Shown: positions 38,517-46,955 of the stretch, piece after piece
How the letters are laid out: each line of letters begins with the position of its first letter
Numbering within the stretch: the first letter of the stretch is position 1
NCBI RefSeq assembly: GCF_030373245.1
Contig: NZ_JAUCZF010000009.1
Span: forward strand, 124,001 to 188,000
Source: Hydrogenophaga sp.
Lineage (GTDB): Bacteria > Pseudomonadota > Gammaproteobacteria > Burkholderiales > Burkholderiaceae_C
Length of the DNA: 64,000 nt
Direction of reading: 5' to 3'
The notes under the pieces: model-generated
The model's database searches: none
Seen by the model: the letters and a program-made list of their open reading frames with translations, nothing else
Told to the model about the DNA's origin: nothing
Translations under genes and position numbers: made by a program

Positions 38517-41413
38517 ACGCCCGACTGCCCCCCATCGCCTGGCCCGAGGGTGTGCGCCGCCACGGCACGCACACGCCTGCTCAGGGCGATGCCACCGTGG
38601 CCTTCACGCTCGACGGCCAGCCCGCGCTGGCGCGCGAGGGCGAATCCATCCTGCACGCGGCACAGCGCCATGGCGTGGCCATTCCCCACCTGTGCCACAG
38701 CAACGGCCTGCGCCCCGATGGCAACTGCCGTGCCTGCGTGGTCGAGGTGGCGGGCGAGCGCGTGCTGGCTGCGAGCTGCTGCCGGACGGTGACGCCCGGC
38801 ATGGACGTGAAGGCCCAGAGCGAGCGTGCGTTGAAAAGTCAGCGACTCGTGCTGGAGTTGCTGGCGGCCGACATGCCGCATCCCGAGCAGGCCGGCGAAC
38901 TGAGCGACTGGCTTTCGCAAACGGGCGTGAGGGTGCGCCCGGCGCTCGCCGCCCTGCAACGCGAACAACCCGCGCCCGACCTCAGCCACCCCGCGATGGC
39001 GGTGAACCTGGACGCCTGCATCCAGTGCACCCGCTGCGTGCGCGCCTGCCGCGAAGAGCAGGTGAACGACGTGATCGGCATGGCGCAGCGTGGCGCCCAC
39101 ACCCAGGTGGTGTTCGACCTCGCCGACCCCATGGGCGCAAGCAGTTGCGTGGCCTGCGGCGAGTGTGTGCAGGCCTGTCCTACCGGCGCGCTGAGTGTGA
39201 AAGCGCCGGGCGCCGCCGTCTTGCCCAACGGCCAGCTCAAGGTCGACCGCGAGGTGGACAGCGTCTGCCCCTTCTGCGGCGTGGGTTGTCTGCTCACCTA
39301 CCAGGTGCAGGACGCCACCATCGAAACCCCCGAGCGCATCGTGGCGGTGCAAGGCCGCGACGGGCCGGCCAACGGCGGGCGGCTCTGCGTCAAAGGCCGC
39401 TTTGGTTTTGATTACGTGCACCATCCCGAGCGACTCACGCGCCCGCTGGTGCGCATCGCCGGCGTGGCCAAAGACCCGGCCCACATCACCCACAAGCCCG
39501 ACTGGCGCAGCGTGTTCCGCGAAGCCAGCTGGTACGAAGCCCTCACCCTGGCCGCTGGCGGACTCAAAGCGCTCCGCGAAACGCACGGCCCCGCGTCGCT
39601 CGCCGGCTTCGGCTCGGCCAAGGGCAGCAACGAAGAGGCCTACCTGTTTCAGAAACTGGTGCGCACCGCCTTTGGCAACCACAACGTCGACCACTGCACC
39701 CGCCTGTGCCACGCCTCCAGCGTGGCCGCGCTGCTCGAAGGCGTGGGCTCGGGCGCGGTCAGCAACCCCGTGAGCGATGTCGAGCAGGCCGATTTCATTC
39801 TGCTCATCGGCGCCAACCCCACCAGCAACCACCCGGTGGCTGCGAGCTGGATGAAAAACGCGGCCCAGCGCGGCGCGCGCATCGTGCTGGCCGACCCGCG
39901 CCGCACCGACATCGCCCGCCACGCCTGGCGCACGCTGCAGTTCCGCCCCGATACCGATGTGGCCCTGCTCAACGCGCTGCTGCACGTGATCTTTGAAGAG
40001 AACCTGGTCGACGCCGCGTTCGTGGCCGAGCGGGTCGATCATGTGCAGGCGGTGCGCCAAGCGGTGCAGGCGTTCAGCCCCGAAGCCATGGCGCCGGTCT
40101 GCGGCATCGACGCCGCCACCCTGCGCGAAGTGGCGCGTGCCTACGCCACCAGCGAGCGCGCCATGATCCTCTGGGGCATGGGCGTGAGCCAGCACATCCA
40201 CGGCACCGACAACGTGCGCTGCCTGATCGCGCTGGCCAGCCTCACCGGGCAGATCGGCCGTCCCGGCACCGGCCTTCATCCGCTGCGAGGGCAGAACAAC
40301 GTGCAGGGAGCGAGCGATGCCGGCCTCATCCCCTTCATGCTGCCCAACTACCAGCCAGTGAACCAGGCCGAGGTGAAGCGCTGGTTTGAACACTTCTGGG
40401 GCGCGCCGCTGTCCGCTGTGCCTGGCCTCACCGTGGTGGAAATCCTGCGCGCGGCCGAGCGGCCGGCTGACGATCCTGCGCGCATTCGCGGCCTCTATGT
40501 GATGGGCGAAAACCCCGCCATGAGCGACCCCGACCTGAACCACGCGCGCCACGCCCTGGCCAGCCTCGATCACCTGGTGGTGCAAGACATCTTCCTCACC
40601 GAAACCGCCTGGCTGGCTGACGTGGTCCTGCCCGCCAGCGCCTGGCCCGAGAAAACCGGCACCGTGAGCAACACCGACCGCATGGTGCAGCTCGGCCGTC
40701 AGGCCATTGACCCTCCCGGCGAAGCGCGCGCCGATCTTTGGATCATCCAGCAGCTGGCCGAGCGCATCGGTCGCGCCGACGGGAAGGCCATGGGCTGGGC
40801 CTATGAGCAGCCTGGTGCCGAGCACCACGGCGTGGCCGCTGTGTACGAAGAAATGCGACAGGCCATGCACGCAGCCATTGGCGGCATCACCTGGACGCGC
40901 CTGGAGCGCGAGGGCAGCGTGACCTACCCCTGCCTGACCGAGGACGATCCCGGCCAACCCGTGGTGTTTGCTGACCACTTCCCCACCGCCGACGGCCGCG
41001 TGCAGCTCAAGCCCACCACACTCATCACCGCCGACGAGCAGCCCGATGCCGACTACCCCCTGGTGCTCATCACCGGCCGCCAGCTCGAACACTGGCACAC
41101 CGGCAGCATGACGCGCCGCGCCAGCATGCTCGACGCCATCGAACCCGCGCCCACCGCCTCCATGCACAGCGCCGACCTCGCCGCGCTCGGCGTGCAGGCC
41201 GGCGATCGCCTGCGCGTGCGCTCCCGACGCGGCAAGGTCGAGCTCACCGCCCGCGCCGACGATGGCATCCAGCGTGGCGTGGTCTTCATCCCGTTTGCCT
41301 ATGTGGAAGCCGCGGCCAACCTGCTGACCAACGCCGCGCTCGACCCGATGGGCAAGATCCCGGAGTTCAAGTACTGCGCCGTGCGGGTGGAAAAAGTGGG
41401 GAGTCCGGCCTAG
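38513..41413 (+). CDS. Formate dehydrogenase catalytic subunit alpha (FdsA-type, Mo/W bis-MGD)
   Basis: This subunit oxidises formate to CO2 at a molybdenum or tungsten centre. The ATG at 38513 overlaps the previous stop (ATGA), giving 966 residues. An N-terminal [2Fe-2S] domain (CHSNGLRPDGNCRAC, residues 61-75) precedes two [4Fe-4S] clusters (CIQCTRCVRAC from 169; CVACGECVQACPTG from 212). The catalytic domain starts with its own cluster (CPFCGVGC from 252), the active-site Cys is C399 followed by His (CTRLCH), and the C-terminus binds MGD. It uses Cys rather than selenocysteine. The maturation genes fdsC/fdhD and fdsD are absent nearby. Confidence 0.93.
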   Translation: MNARLPPIAWPEGVRRHGTHTPAQGDATVAFTLDGQPALAREGESILHAAQRHGVAIPHLCHSNGLRPDGNCRACVVEVAGERVLAASCCRTVTPGMDVKAQSERALKSQRLVLELLAADMPHPEQAGELSDWLSQTGVRVRPALAALQREQPAPDLSHPAMAVNLDACIQCTRCVRACREEQVNDVIGMAQRGAHTQVVFDLADPMGASSCVACGECVQACPTGALSVKAPGAAVLPNGQLKVDREVDSVCPFCGVGCLLTYQVQDATIETPERIVAVQGRDGPANGGRLCVKGRFGFDYVHHPERLTRPLVRIAGVAKDPAHITHKPDWRSVFREASWYEALTLAAGGLKALRETHGPASLAGFGSAKGSNEEAYLFQKLVRTAFGNHNVDHCTRLCHASSVAALLEGVGSGAVSNPVSDVEQADFILLIGANPTSNHPVAASWMKNAAQRGARIVLADPRRTDIARHAWRTLQFRPDTDVALLNALLHVIFEENLVDAAFVAERVDHVQAVRQAVQAFSPEAMAPVCGIDAATLREVARAYATSERAMILWGMGVSQHIHGTDNVRCLIALASLTGQIGRPGTGLHPLRGQNNVQGASDAGLIPFMLPNYQPVNQAEVKRWFEHFWGAPLSAVPGLTVVEILRAAERPADDPARIRGLYVMGENPAMSDPDLNHARHALASLDHLVVQDIFLTETAWLADVVLPASAWPEKTGTVSNTDRMVQLGRQAIDPPGEARADLWIIQQLAERIGRADGKAMGWAYEQPGAEHHGVAAVYEEMRQAMHAAIGGITWTRLEREGSVTYPCLTEDDPGQPVVFADHFPTADGRVQLKPTTLITADEQPDADYPLVLITGRQLEHWHTGSMTRRASMLDAIEPAPTASMHSADLAALGVQAGDRLRVRSRRGKVELTARADDGIQRGVVFIPFAYVEAAANLLTNAALDPMGKIPEFKYCAVRVEKVGSPA

Positions 41414-41573
41414 GGTGGGTGCGGTCTGGCTCCCGCTCGTGCCTTCGGCAGGCGCCTTGTGTGGCGAGCATGTCGCGCCTACGCACGACAGGAACTGACA
41501 GAAGCGCCCACACAGCGTAAATTCGAGTGCACTGCATCTTTCGCAGACAACCGTTGACGTTCAAAGGAAGCAC

Positions 41574-42038
41574 ATGGCCACCCGCAAAACCACCAAGAAA
41601 AAATCTGAGCTCGCCACCGCAGGCGCAAACCTGAAGACCGCCGTCAAGGAAGTGGGCACCGCCGTGTCGCACAAGATCAGCAGCATCGTGAAGTCTGCCG
41701 AGAAGCAGCTCGCGAAGGCACAAGCAGAGTTGTCCAAAGCGGGTGCGTCCGCCGAGAAGTCGGTCAAGGCCGCCGAGAAGAAGCTCGAAGCCACCAAGCG
41801 CAGCACCAGCAAGCGACTGGCTGCGCTGCAAGTTGGCGCCGAACGCAAAGCCAAGGCGCTGCAAAAGGCGGTTGAGAAAGAAGCCACTTTGCTGAAGAAG
41901 GCCGTCGCTGCGAAGACCAAGACGGCCGCGCCGAAGAAGGCTGCTGTGAAACCCGCGGCCAAAGGAGCCGCCGCCAAGAAGACCACGGCCAAAAAGCCTG
42001 CAGCCAAGAAGGCAGCTGCCAAGAAGGCCGGCAACTAA
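41574..42038 (+). CDS. Histone H1-like, lysine/alanine-rich DNA-binding protein
   Basis: A 154-residue, very basic protein. Residues 1-120 form a Lys/Ala/Glu helical region (KSAEKQLAKAQAELSKAG, KAAEKKLEATKRSTSKR) that is probably coiled. The last 35 residues are PKKAA/AAKK repeats like those of histone H1 tails and of bacterial AlgP/HctB-type proteins. It probably binds and compacts DNA non-specifically. AAAGGAAG lies just upstream of ATG. The gene stands alone, with a 160-bp spacer after the formate dehydrogenase genes. Low complexity makes the exact family uncertain. Confidence 0.8.
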   Translation: MATRKTTKKKSELATAGANLKTAVKEVGTAVSHKISSIVKSAEKQLAKAQAELSKAGASAEKSVKAAEKKLEATKRSTSKRLAALQVGAERKAKALQKAVEKEATLLKKAVAAKTKTAAPKKAAVKPAAKGAAAKKTTAKKPAAKKAAAKKAGN

Positions 42039-42254
42039 GGCGATCTGCCGATGGGCCGGTGCCTCGGCATCGGCCTGAATCCTGCTCAGCCTGCTTCGGC
42101 CGTTATCGCCAGCGCCGACGGGGTGCTGTGCAAGCTTCTCTCCGGCCTGTGCCGCTTTGGCAATGCGCTCGCCTCAACTTGAAGGCGGCGATTTCAAGCG
42201 ACCGATCGCGTTGCTGGCTTGGAAACGCCCTTCAGCGTTTACCAGACGGCTCGC

Positions 42255-42554
42255 TCAGAGCGGGTCGCCCAGCAGCTTGGAGATGGCGGCGATGTTGGCC
42301 GGGCTGGGCACCTGTGGCTTCATCTCGTCTTCGGCGGCGGTCGCATTCTCGTGGGCCTGGATGGCTGCGACCATGGCGTACTGGTTGTCCCAGCTGAGGG
42401 TTTTGCCCGCTGGGCAGAGGTCGCGCAAGGTGCCGTACCAGTAGTAGCCATCCTTGCCGCCAAAGAGCTGGTCAATGCCACCCGCGTCGCCGGGGGAAAG
42501 ACCCTGGGCAGCGAGGATGAGCTTGAGTTTCTGGTGGGAGATGGAGTAGCGCAT
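42255..42554 (-). CDS. Small conserved hypothetical protein (99 aa)
   Basis: I do not recognise the family. The ATG at 42554 (MRYSISHQKLKLILAAQG) has CAGGAA just upstream. The protein is soluble, without signal peptide or membrane segment, and has an aromatic cluster (GGKDGYYWYGTLRDLCPAG) followed by a helical stretch (NQYAMVAAIQAHENA). Codon use is like its neighbours. It is the last of three leftward genes (rep, a secreted protein, this one), but the 80-bp gap and its own Shine-Dalgarno allow separate expression. Confidence 0.65.
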   Translation of the reverse strand: MRYSISHQKLKLILAAQGLSPGDAGGIDQLFGGKDGYYWYGTLRDLCPAGKTLSWDNQYAMVAAIQAHENATAAEDEMKPQVPSPANIAAISKLLGDPL

Positions 42555-42634
42555 GGAGTTCCTGTGAGGTGTTGTGCAGGTGTTCGCAGGAGCAGATTGT
42601 CCAGTGAATGGGTCGCCGGCTGCTGGGTGAAGAA

Positions 42635-43135
42635 TCAGTTCCAGCCCGGGGCCTTGCGCAGCAGGAAGTTCATCGCTGGCTCGGTGGCCGCGCTGCCTTC
42701 GGCCGGGCGGCGCAGGCCGCGGATTTCGCGGCCGCAGTCGCCAGGCGCGCCTTCCCACACCGCGTCCATGCGCAGGCCATCAGCCGATTCGTCGAGGTTG
42801 AAGGCACCGCTGATCACATCGCCGGACACCAGCGCTTCGCGCTCAGCGCCGGGCGTGCTGCGCCTGAGGCTGCCCCGCACGCTGCCTGCGTACTCCGGAT
42901 GGCGCTCGAACCGCACCACGCCGCGTGAGGCGGGCGCCTGAGCGGTGCCGTTTTCGGGCCACAGGCTGAGCTGCCACTCGCCGTAGAGCTGTGGGCTGAT
43001 GAAGTCGCTCGCTGCGGTGCAGACGCCTGCAGGCGCCGTTGAGGAGGCGGGGGCGGAGCCTTGTGCGGCCGCCATGACGGCTGTCATCGCGAGCGGTAGC
43101 CACAGCAGGGGGAGGAACAGGTGACGCGCATTCAT
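42635..43135 (-). CDS. Secreted hypothetical protein overlapping rep
   Basis: A 166-residue protein of unknown function. It begins with a clear signal peptide (MNARHLFLPLLWLPLAMTAVMAAAQG), probably cleaved after AAA or AAAQG. The mature part contains two or more Cys residues (GVCTAASDF, GDCGREI) that could form a disulfide and a beta-type region (LYGEWQLSLWPENG, RGVVRFERHPEYAGSVRGSL). Its ATG overlaps the stop of rep (ATGA on the minus strand), so it is probably translated with it. No domain was recognised. Confidence 0.7.
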   Translation of the reverse strand: MNARHLFLPLLWLPLAMTAVMAAAQGSAPASSTAPAGVCTAASDFISPQLYGEWQLSLWPENGTAQAPASRGVVRFERHPEYAGSVRGSLRRSTPGAEREALVSGDVISGAFNLDESADGLRMDAVWEGAPGDCGREIRGLRRPAEGSAATEPAMNFLLRKAPGWN

Positions 43136-45213
43136 GGGGTTTCGGCCGCCTTGGCAGCGGCCTGTTCGGTGGCGCGCTGGGCAAATTCGGCGCGCAGCGC
43201 ACGCAGCTTTTCGCGCGGATCTTCTTTCACCGTGGCCTGGTCCAGCGCCATCTCCTTGATGAAGCGGCTGGGCAGGCCTGCGACGGTGTCGCGGCCCTTT
43301 TTGCGGCGCTTGAGCCAGCTCACGGCCAGTGTGTAGCGCGCGCGGGTGATGCCCACGTACATCAGGCGGCGCTCTTCCTGCAGCCGCTGCGCCAGCGCCT
43401 CGGCGGGCAGGTCCATGGCGGCCTCATCCATCTTGAAGGGCAGCAGACCTTCGTTGACGCCGACCAGCGTCACGTGCGGCCACTCCAGCCCTTTGGCGGC
43501 GTGCAGGGTCGAGAGGGTGACCACGTTCTGGTCCTGCTCGCGTTCACTCAGCGTGGAGAGCAGCGCAATCGTCTGCACCACCTCCAGCAAGGACTTGCGT
43601 TCGGTTTCCATCTGCACACTCGCGCCATCTTCGATCTGGCCACCGCAGCGCCCGGCCACCCAGTCGCAGAAGTCGGTGACGTTGGTCCAGCGTGAAGCCG
43701 CGAGCTTTTCGCTTTCTTCGCTGTCGTACAGGTGTATTTCGTAGCCGATGTCGGTGAGCCAGTCGGTGAGGAAGCTGCGGGCCGCTTCGGCGCCCACGGT
43801 GTGGCGCGCGCGGTATTCGAGGTCGTTCACCGAGCGGCCAAATTCGTGCAGCGTGGTCACGGCGCGTGCCGGCAGTGCGGCGCTCAGCGAGTGGGCGAAC
43901 AGCGCTTCGAACAGGCTGAGCTTGTACTGGGTGGCGAAGTTGCCGAGCTGCTGCAGCGTGGTGTGGCCGATGCCGCGCTTCGGTGTGGTGGCGGCGCGCA
44001 GAAAGGCCGGGTCGTCGTTGTTGTTGACCAAAAGGCGCAGCCAGGCGCAGAGGTCGCGGATCTCGGCGCGGTCGAAAAAGCTCTGGCCGCCCGAGACCTT
44101 GTAGGGAACCTGCGCGCGCCGAAGCGATTGCTCGAAGGCGCGCGCCATGTGGTTGGCGCGGTAGAGGATGGCGAAGTCGCGCCACTCCTTGTATTGTGAA
44201 TTCGCGCGCAGGCTCTGGATGCGCGCGACCGCGCGATCGGCCTCGTGGTCCTCGTTGTCGGCGTCGACCACGCGCACCGGTTCACCTTCGCCCAGATCGC
44301 TCCACAGCGTCTTGGGGAACAGCTTGGGGTTGGGGCCGATCACCGCGTTGGCCGCGCGCAGGATGCCGCCGGTGGAGCGGTAGTTCTGCTCCAGCGTAAT
44401 CACGCGCAGGTCAGGGTAGTCCTGCGGCAGCTTCTTGAGGTTGTCCAGCGTGGCGCCGCGCCAGCCGTAGATGGACTGGTCGTCGTCGCCCACGGCGGTG
44501 AAGCGGGCGCGCTCGCCCACCAGCAGTTTCAGCAACTCGTATTGCGTGGCGTTGGTGTCCTGGTACTCATCCACCAGCACATGGCCCATCTTTTGCTGCC
44601 AGCGATCGCGCACATCGGCGTGGTCGCGCAGCAGCTTGAGCGGCAGGCCGATCAGGTCGTCGAAGTCCACGCTCTGGTAGGCGGTGAGGCGCTCTTCATA
44701 GCGCGCCATGATGGTGGCGGTGGTGCGCTCGCTGTCGTCCTTGGCCTGGGCCAGGGCCAGGGCGGCGGTCATGCCTGCGCTCTTCCAGGCGCTGATGGCC
44801 CACTGCCAGGCGCGCGCGGTGTTGGCGTCGGTGGTGCCACCGCAGTCTTTCAAGAGGCTGGTGATGTCGTCGGTGTCGAGGATGCTGAAGTTTTTCTTCA
44901 GGCCCAGGGTGTCCCCGTCTTCGCGCAGCAGGCGCACGCCCAGTGCGTGAAAGGTGCAGATCAGCACCTTGCGCGCATCGCGCCCGACCAGCTGCTTGGC
45001 GCGTTCGCGCATCTCGGCCGCGGCCTTGTTGGTGAAGGTGATGGCGGCGATGCGGTCGGCCGCCAGGCCGGCCTGGATGAGACGGCCGATCTTGTGCGTG
45101 ATCACGCGCGTCTTGCCCGAGCCTGCGCCCGCGAGCACGAGGCAGGGGCCGCCGAGGTGGTTCACGGCGTCTTGCTGGGCCTGGTTGAGACCGGGGCCGG
45201 TTGGGGCTGACAT
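43132..45213 (-). CDS. rep: ATP-dependent DNA helicase Rep (UvrD/Rep, SF1A)
   Basis: A 3'-5' single-strand translocase that helps replication forks pass protein roadblocks. In the 693 residues, Walker A is GAGSGKTRVITHKIG (about residue 30), motif II VDEYQDTNATQYELL, motif III GDDDQSIYGWRGA, motif IV LEQNYRST, motif V TLHAAKGLEWPHVTLVG and motif VI EERRLMYVGITRA. The C-terminal extension is short and lacks the longer basic tail of UvrD or PcrA, which favours Rep. The ATG at 45213 begins MSAPTGPGLNQAQQDAVNHL, the normal start for this family. Confidence 0.93.
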   Translation of the reverse strand: MSAPTGPGLNQAQQDAVNHLGGPCLVLAGAGSGKTRVITHKIGRLIQAGLAADRIAAITFTNKAAAEMRERAKQLVGRDARKVLICTFHALGVRLLREDGDTLGLKKNFSILDTDDITSLLKDCGGTTDANTARAWQWAISAWKSAGMTAALALAQAKDDSERTTATIMARYEERLTAYQSVDFDDLIGLPLKLLRDHADVRDRWQQKMGHVLVDEYQDTNATQYELLKLLVGERARFTAVGDDDQSIYGWRGATLDNLKKLPQDYPDLRVITLEQNYRSTGGILRAANAVIGPNPKLFPKTLWSDLGEGEPVRVVDADNEDHEADRAVARIQSLRANSQYKEWRDFAILYRANHMARAFEQSLRRAQVPYKVSGGQSFFDRAEIRDLCAWLRLLVNNNDDPAFLRAATTPKRGIGHTTLQQLGNFATQYKLSLFEALFAHSLSAALPARAVTTLHEFGRSVNDLEYRARHTVGAEAARSFLTDWLTDIGYEIHLYDSEESEKLAASRWTNVTDFCDWVAGRCGGQIEDGASVQMETERKSLLEVVQTIALLSTLSEREQDQNVVTLSTLHAAKGLEWPHVTLVGVNEGLLPFKMDEAAMDLPAEALAQRLQEERRLMYVGITRARYTLAVSWLKRRKKGRDTVAGLPSRFIKEMALDQATVKEDPREKLRALRAEFAQRATEQAAAKAAETP

Positions 45214-45492
45214 GGTGGGGAAAGGTGACCGAAGGGGGCGAAGCCGGCTCAGCAGCGGGCCGGTTGCCCGGAAGCAAACGCAGGGTTTTGATCATACCGG
45301 GCGGGCGAAAGCCGGCAGTGCCTGTGTCTGTCCTTGCAAAGAGGGTAAGCAGACGTTGCGAGGTCGTGATGGGGTTCACAAACGCCAACATTTGGGCCGG
45401 GCGACCTTGATTTTTGTCATGCGGTCCAGCCAGCCGGGCTCCTATCTTCAGCAGACAAGCGGTGCCCCTGCACCGCGATTTGAGGACGATGA

Positions 45493-46194
45493 ATGAGAAG
45501 AGACCTGTTTTTGCGCTGCGCCGGGGCGGCGCTGGGAGGCCTGGTGATCGGGCCGGTGTTGAGTGGCTGTGGCGGAGGCGACGAGGAGCTGGCGGATGCG
45601 GCTTTGCCAGCCGACCGCACCGCGGTGACCACTGACCCTGCGACGAGTTCGGCGCCTGCGGTGCCCGAGGACCTGTCCGCCGAAGAGATCGCCGGCCTGC
45701 TGTTCATGCGCGAGGAAGAAAAGCTGGCGTACGACGTGTATGTCGCCCTGTTCAACCGTTGGGGTCACAACGTGTTCAACCAGATCGCCCAGAGCGAGGC
45801 ACAGCACGCCGAGACCATGCGCCTGCTGGTGCTTGCCCATGGGCTGGTCGATCCGGCGGCCGGCAACCCTCCCGGCGTGTTCGTGAACACGGACCTCCAG
45901 GCGATGTACGACACCCTGGTGGCGCGCGGGCAGACCAGCCTGATCGACGCCCTCAAGGTGGGCTGCCTGATCGAGGAAAAGGACATCCAGGACATCAACG
46001 ACAAAAAGGCCGAGGTGCTGGACGAGCCCGATATCGTGCAGGTCTACGACAACCTGCTCTGTGGTTCTCGCAACCACCTGCGCGCCTTCAACCGCACGCT
46101 GGTCAGCCAGGGCGGGGTGTACGTGCCCGAGGTGATCACCCAGGCCGAGTGGGACGCCATTGCAAATTCGCCCAACGAGACCTGTGGCGGATAA
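45493..46194 (+). CDS. DUF2202 domain lipoprotein (ferritin-like)
   Basis: A 233-residue envelope protein. The N-terminus has an arginine pair, a hydrophobic stretch and the lipobox LSGC (C at about residue 26), so it is a likely lipoprotein. After an Ala/Pro/Thr linker comes a DUF2202 domain (about 60-220): LSAEEIAGLLFMREEEKLAYDVY, NVFNQIAQSEAQHAETM and NNLLCGSRNHLRAF-like segments carry the Glu and His spacing of a ferritin-like four-helix bundle, so metal binding is plausible. TGAGGA lies 6 bp before ATG. It faces the minus-strand sorting locus and may belong to it functionally. Its substrate is unknown. Confidence 0.85.
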   Translation: MRRDLFLRCAGAALGGLVIGPVLSGCGGGDEELADAALPADRTAVTTDPATSSAPAVPEDLSAEEIAGLLFMREEEKLAYDVYVALFNRWGHNVFNQIAQSEAQHAETMRLLVLAHGLVDPAAGNPPGVFVNTDLQAMYDTLVARGQTSLIDALKVGCLIEEKDIQDINDKKAEVLDEPDIVQVYDNLLCGSRNHLRAFNRTLVSQGGVYVPEVITQAEWDAIANSPNETCGG

Positions 46195-46258
46195 GCTGGG
46201 AGCCGGTATGCCGCTCAGAAGAAGCCGGGTTGTCCCTGGCTTCTTTGTTGGCGTGGCC

Positions 46259-46801
46259 TCATGCGAGCACCAGCCAGGCAGTGAGGCCGAAGCCCGCGTT
46301 GTAGAACGCGTGCACGCCCACCGCCGGCCATACGCTGCTGAACCGCTCACGCAGGTGGCCAAACACGAGTGAGGGCACGGCCACCGCCAGCGCCCAGGCC
46401 AGCGGTTGCGCGCGCAGGTGCAGGGCCACGAAGGCAACGGTGACCAGCGCGTTGGCGAGCGTCAGCGGTCCCAGACGCATCGGCCGCCCGCCGCGCTGCA
46501 ACCAGACCAGCGCCTGGCCTTGCAGCAGACCGCGAAACACCAGCTCTTCCAGCAGCGGCTGCACCAGCACCAGTGACACCCAGGCCCACGCGCCAGGCGG
46601 CGCGCGCAGGTGCGGCCCCAACAGCAGGCCCAGTGCCAGCCAGACGGGCAGGGCGGCCATCATCGCCAGCGCCAGATGGGTATCCGGCGGCCAGGTGAAC
46701 AGGGGCGGGTGCGGTCGGGTGACGCCCAAGGCCTCGGCCAGCGTGGGCGACGCGGGCGCGCTGGGCGGATAGCTCGGGTCTGGTGGTTGAGGAGAGGTCA
46801 C
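46259..46801 (-). CDS. CPBP (glutamic-type) intramembrane protease, MrtJ-like candidate for JDVT-CTERM sorting
   Basis: A small polytopic protease of the CPBP/ABI family. The best start is GTG at 46801 (MTSPQPPDPSYPP), giving 180 residues, because the longer frame to 46903 runs through the terminator of the upstream gene. Active-site motifs are E85-E86-x3-R90 (LLEELVFRG), a His in VAFVALHLRAQ and HAFYN near the C-terminus. Helices are at about 43-62, 72-90, 105-130, 135-150 and 160-178. From memory, proteobacterial JDVT-CTERM systems use one such protease. Two tagged substrates lie 3.6-6 kb upstream on the same strand. A general CPBP role is the alternative. Confidence 0.72.
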   Translation of the reverse strand: MTSPQPPDPSYPPSAPASPTLAEALGVTRPHPPLFTWPPDTHLALAMMAALPVWLALGLLLGPHLRAPPGAWAWVSLVLVQPLLEELVFRGLLQGQALVWLQRGGRPMRLGPLTLANALVTVAFVALHLRAQPLAWALAVAVPSLVFGHLRERFSSVWPAVGVHAFYNAGFGLTAWLVLA

Positions 46802-46879
46802 AAAAGCGATCTTCCCATGTTGTCGTTGCCTTGCATCCCGAGGGCTTGCGTGGCCAGGGGCCGCTGAGCATTCGCCCAG

Positions 46880-46910
46880 AAAAAAGGCGCCGCCTGTTGC
46901 CATCGGCGCC
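46880..46910 (-). terminator. Terminator after the LVIVD-type lipoprotein gene
   Basis: On the minus strand a 7-bp stem GGCGCCG/CGGCGCC with a loop of about 11 nt (46886-46910) is followed by six T (46880-46885). It lies 46 bp beyond the gene's stop codon, so the lipoprotein gene and the protease gene are transcribed separately. Confidence 0.85.
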
Positions 46911-46955
46911 TGCGGATCACCCTGCCTGCCGGAGCAGGCGGGGTTTGGCCAGTGC

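Noticed and set aside
38240-41167. 975-codon minus-strand frame opposite the formate dehydrogenase genes
   Set aside because: Low-complexity His/Gly/Ala composition typical of antisense frames; the plus strand carries full iron-sulfur motifs.
46802-46903. Longer N-terminus for the CPBP protease
   Set aside because: It would run through the terminator hairpin of the upstream gene and adds a non-conserved, Cys/His-containing leader.
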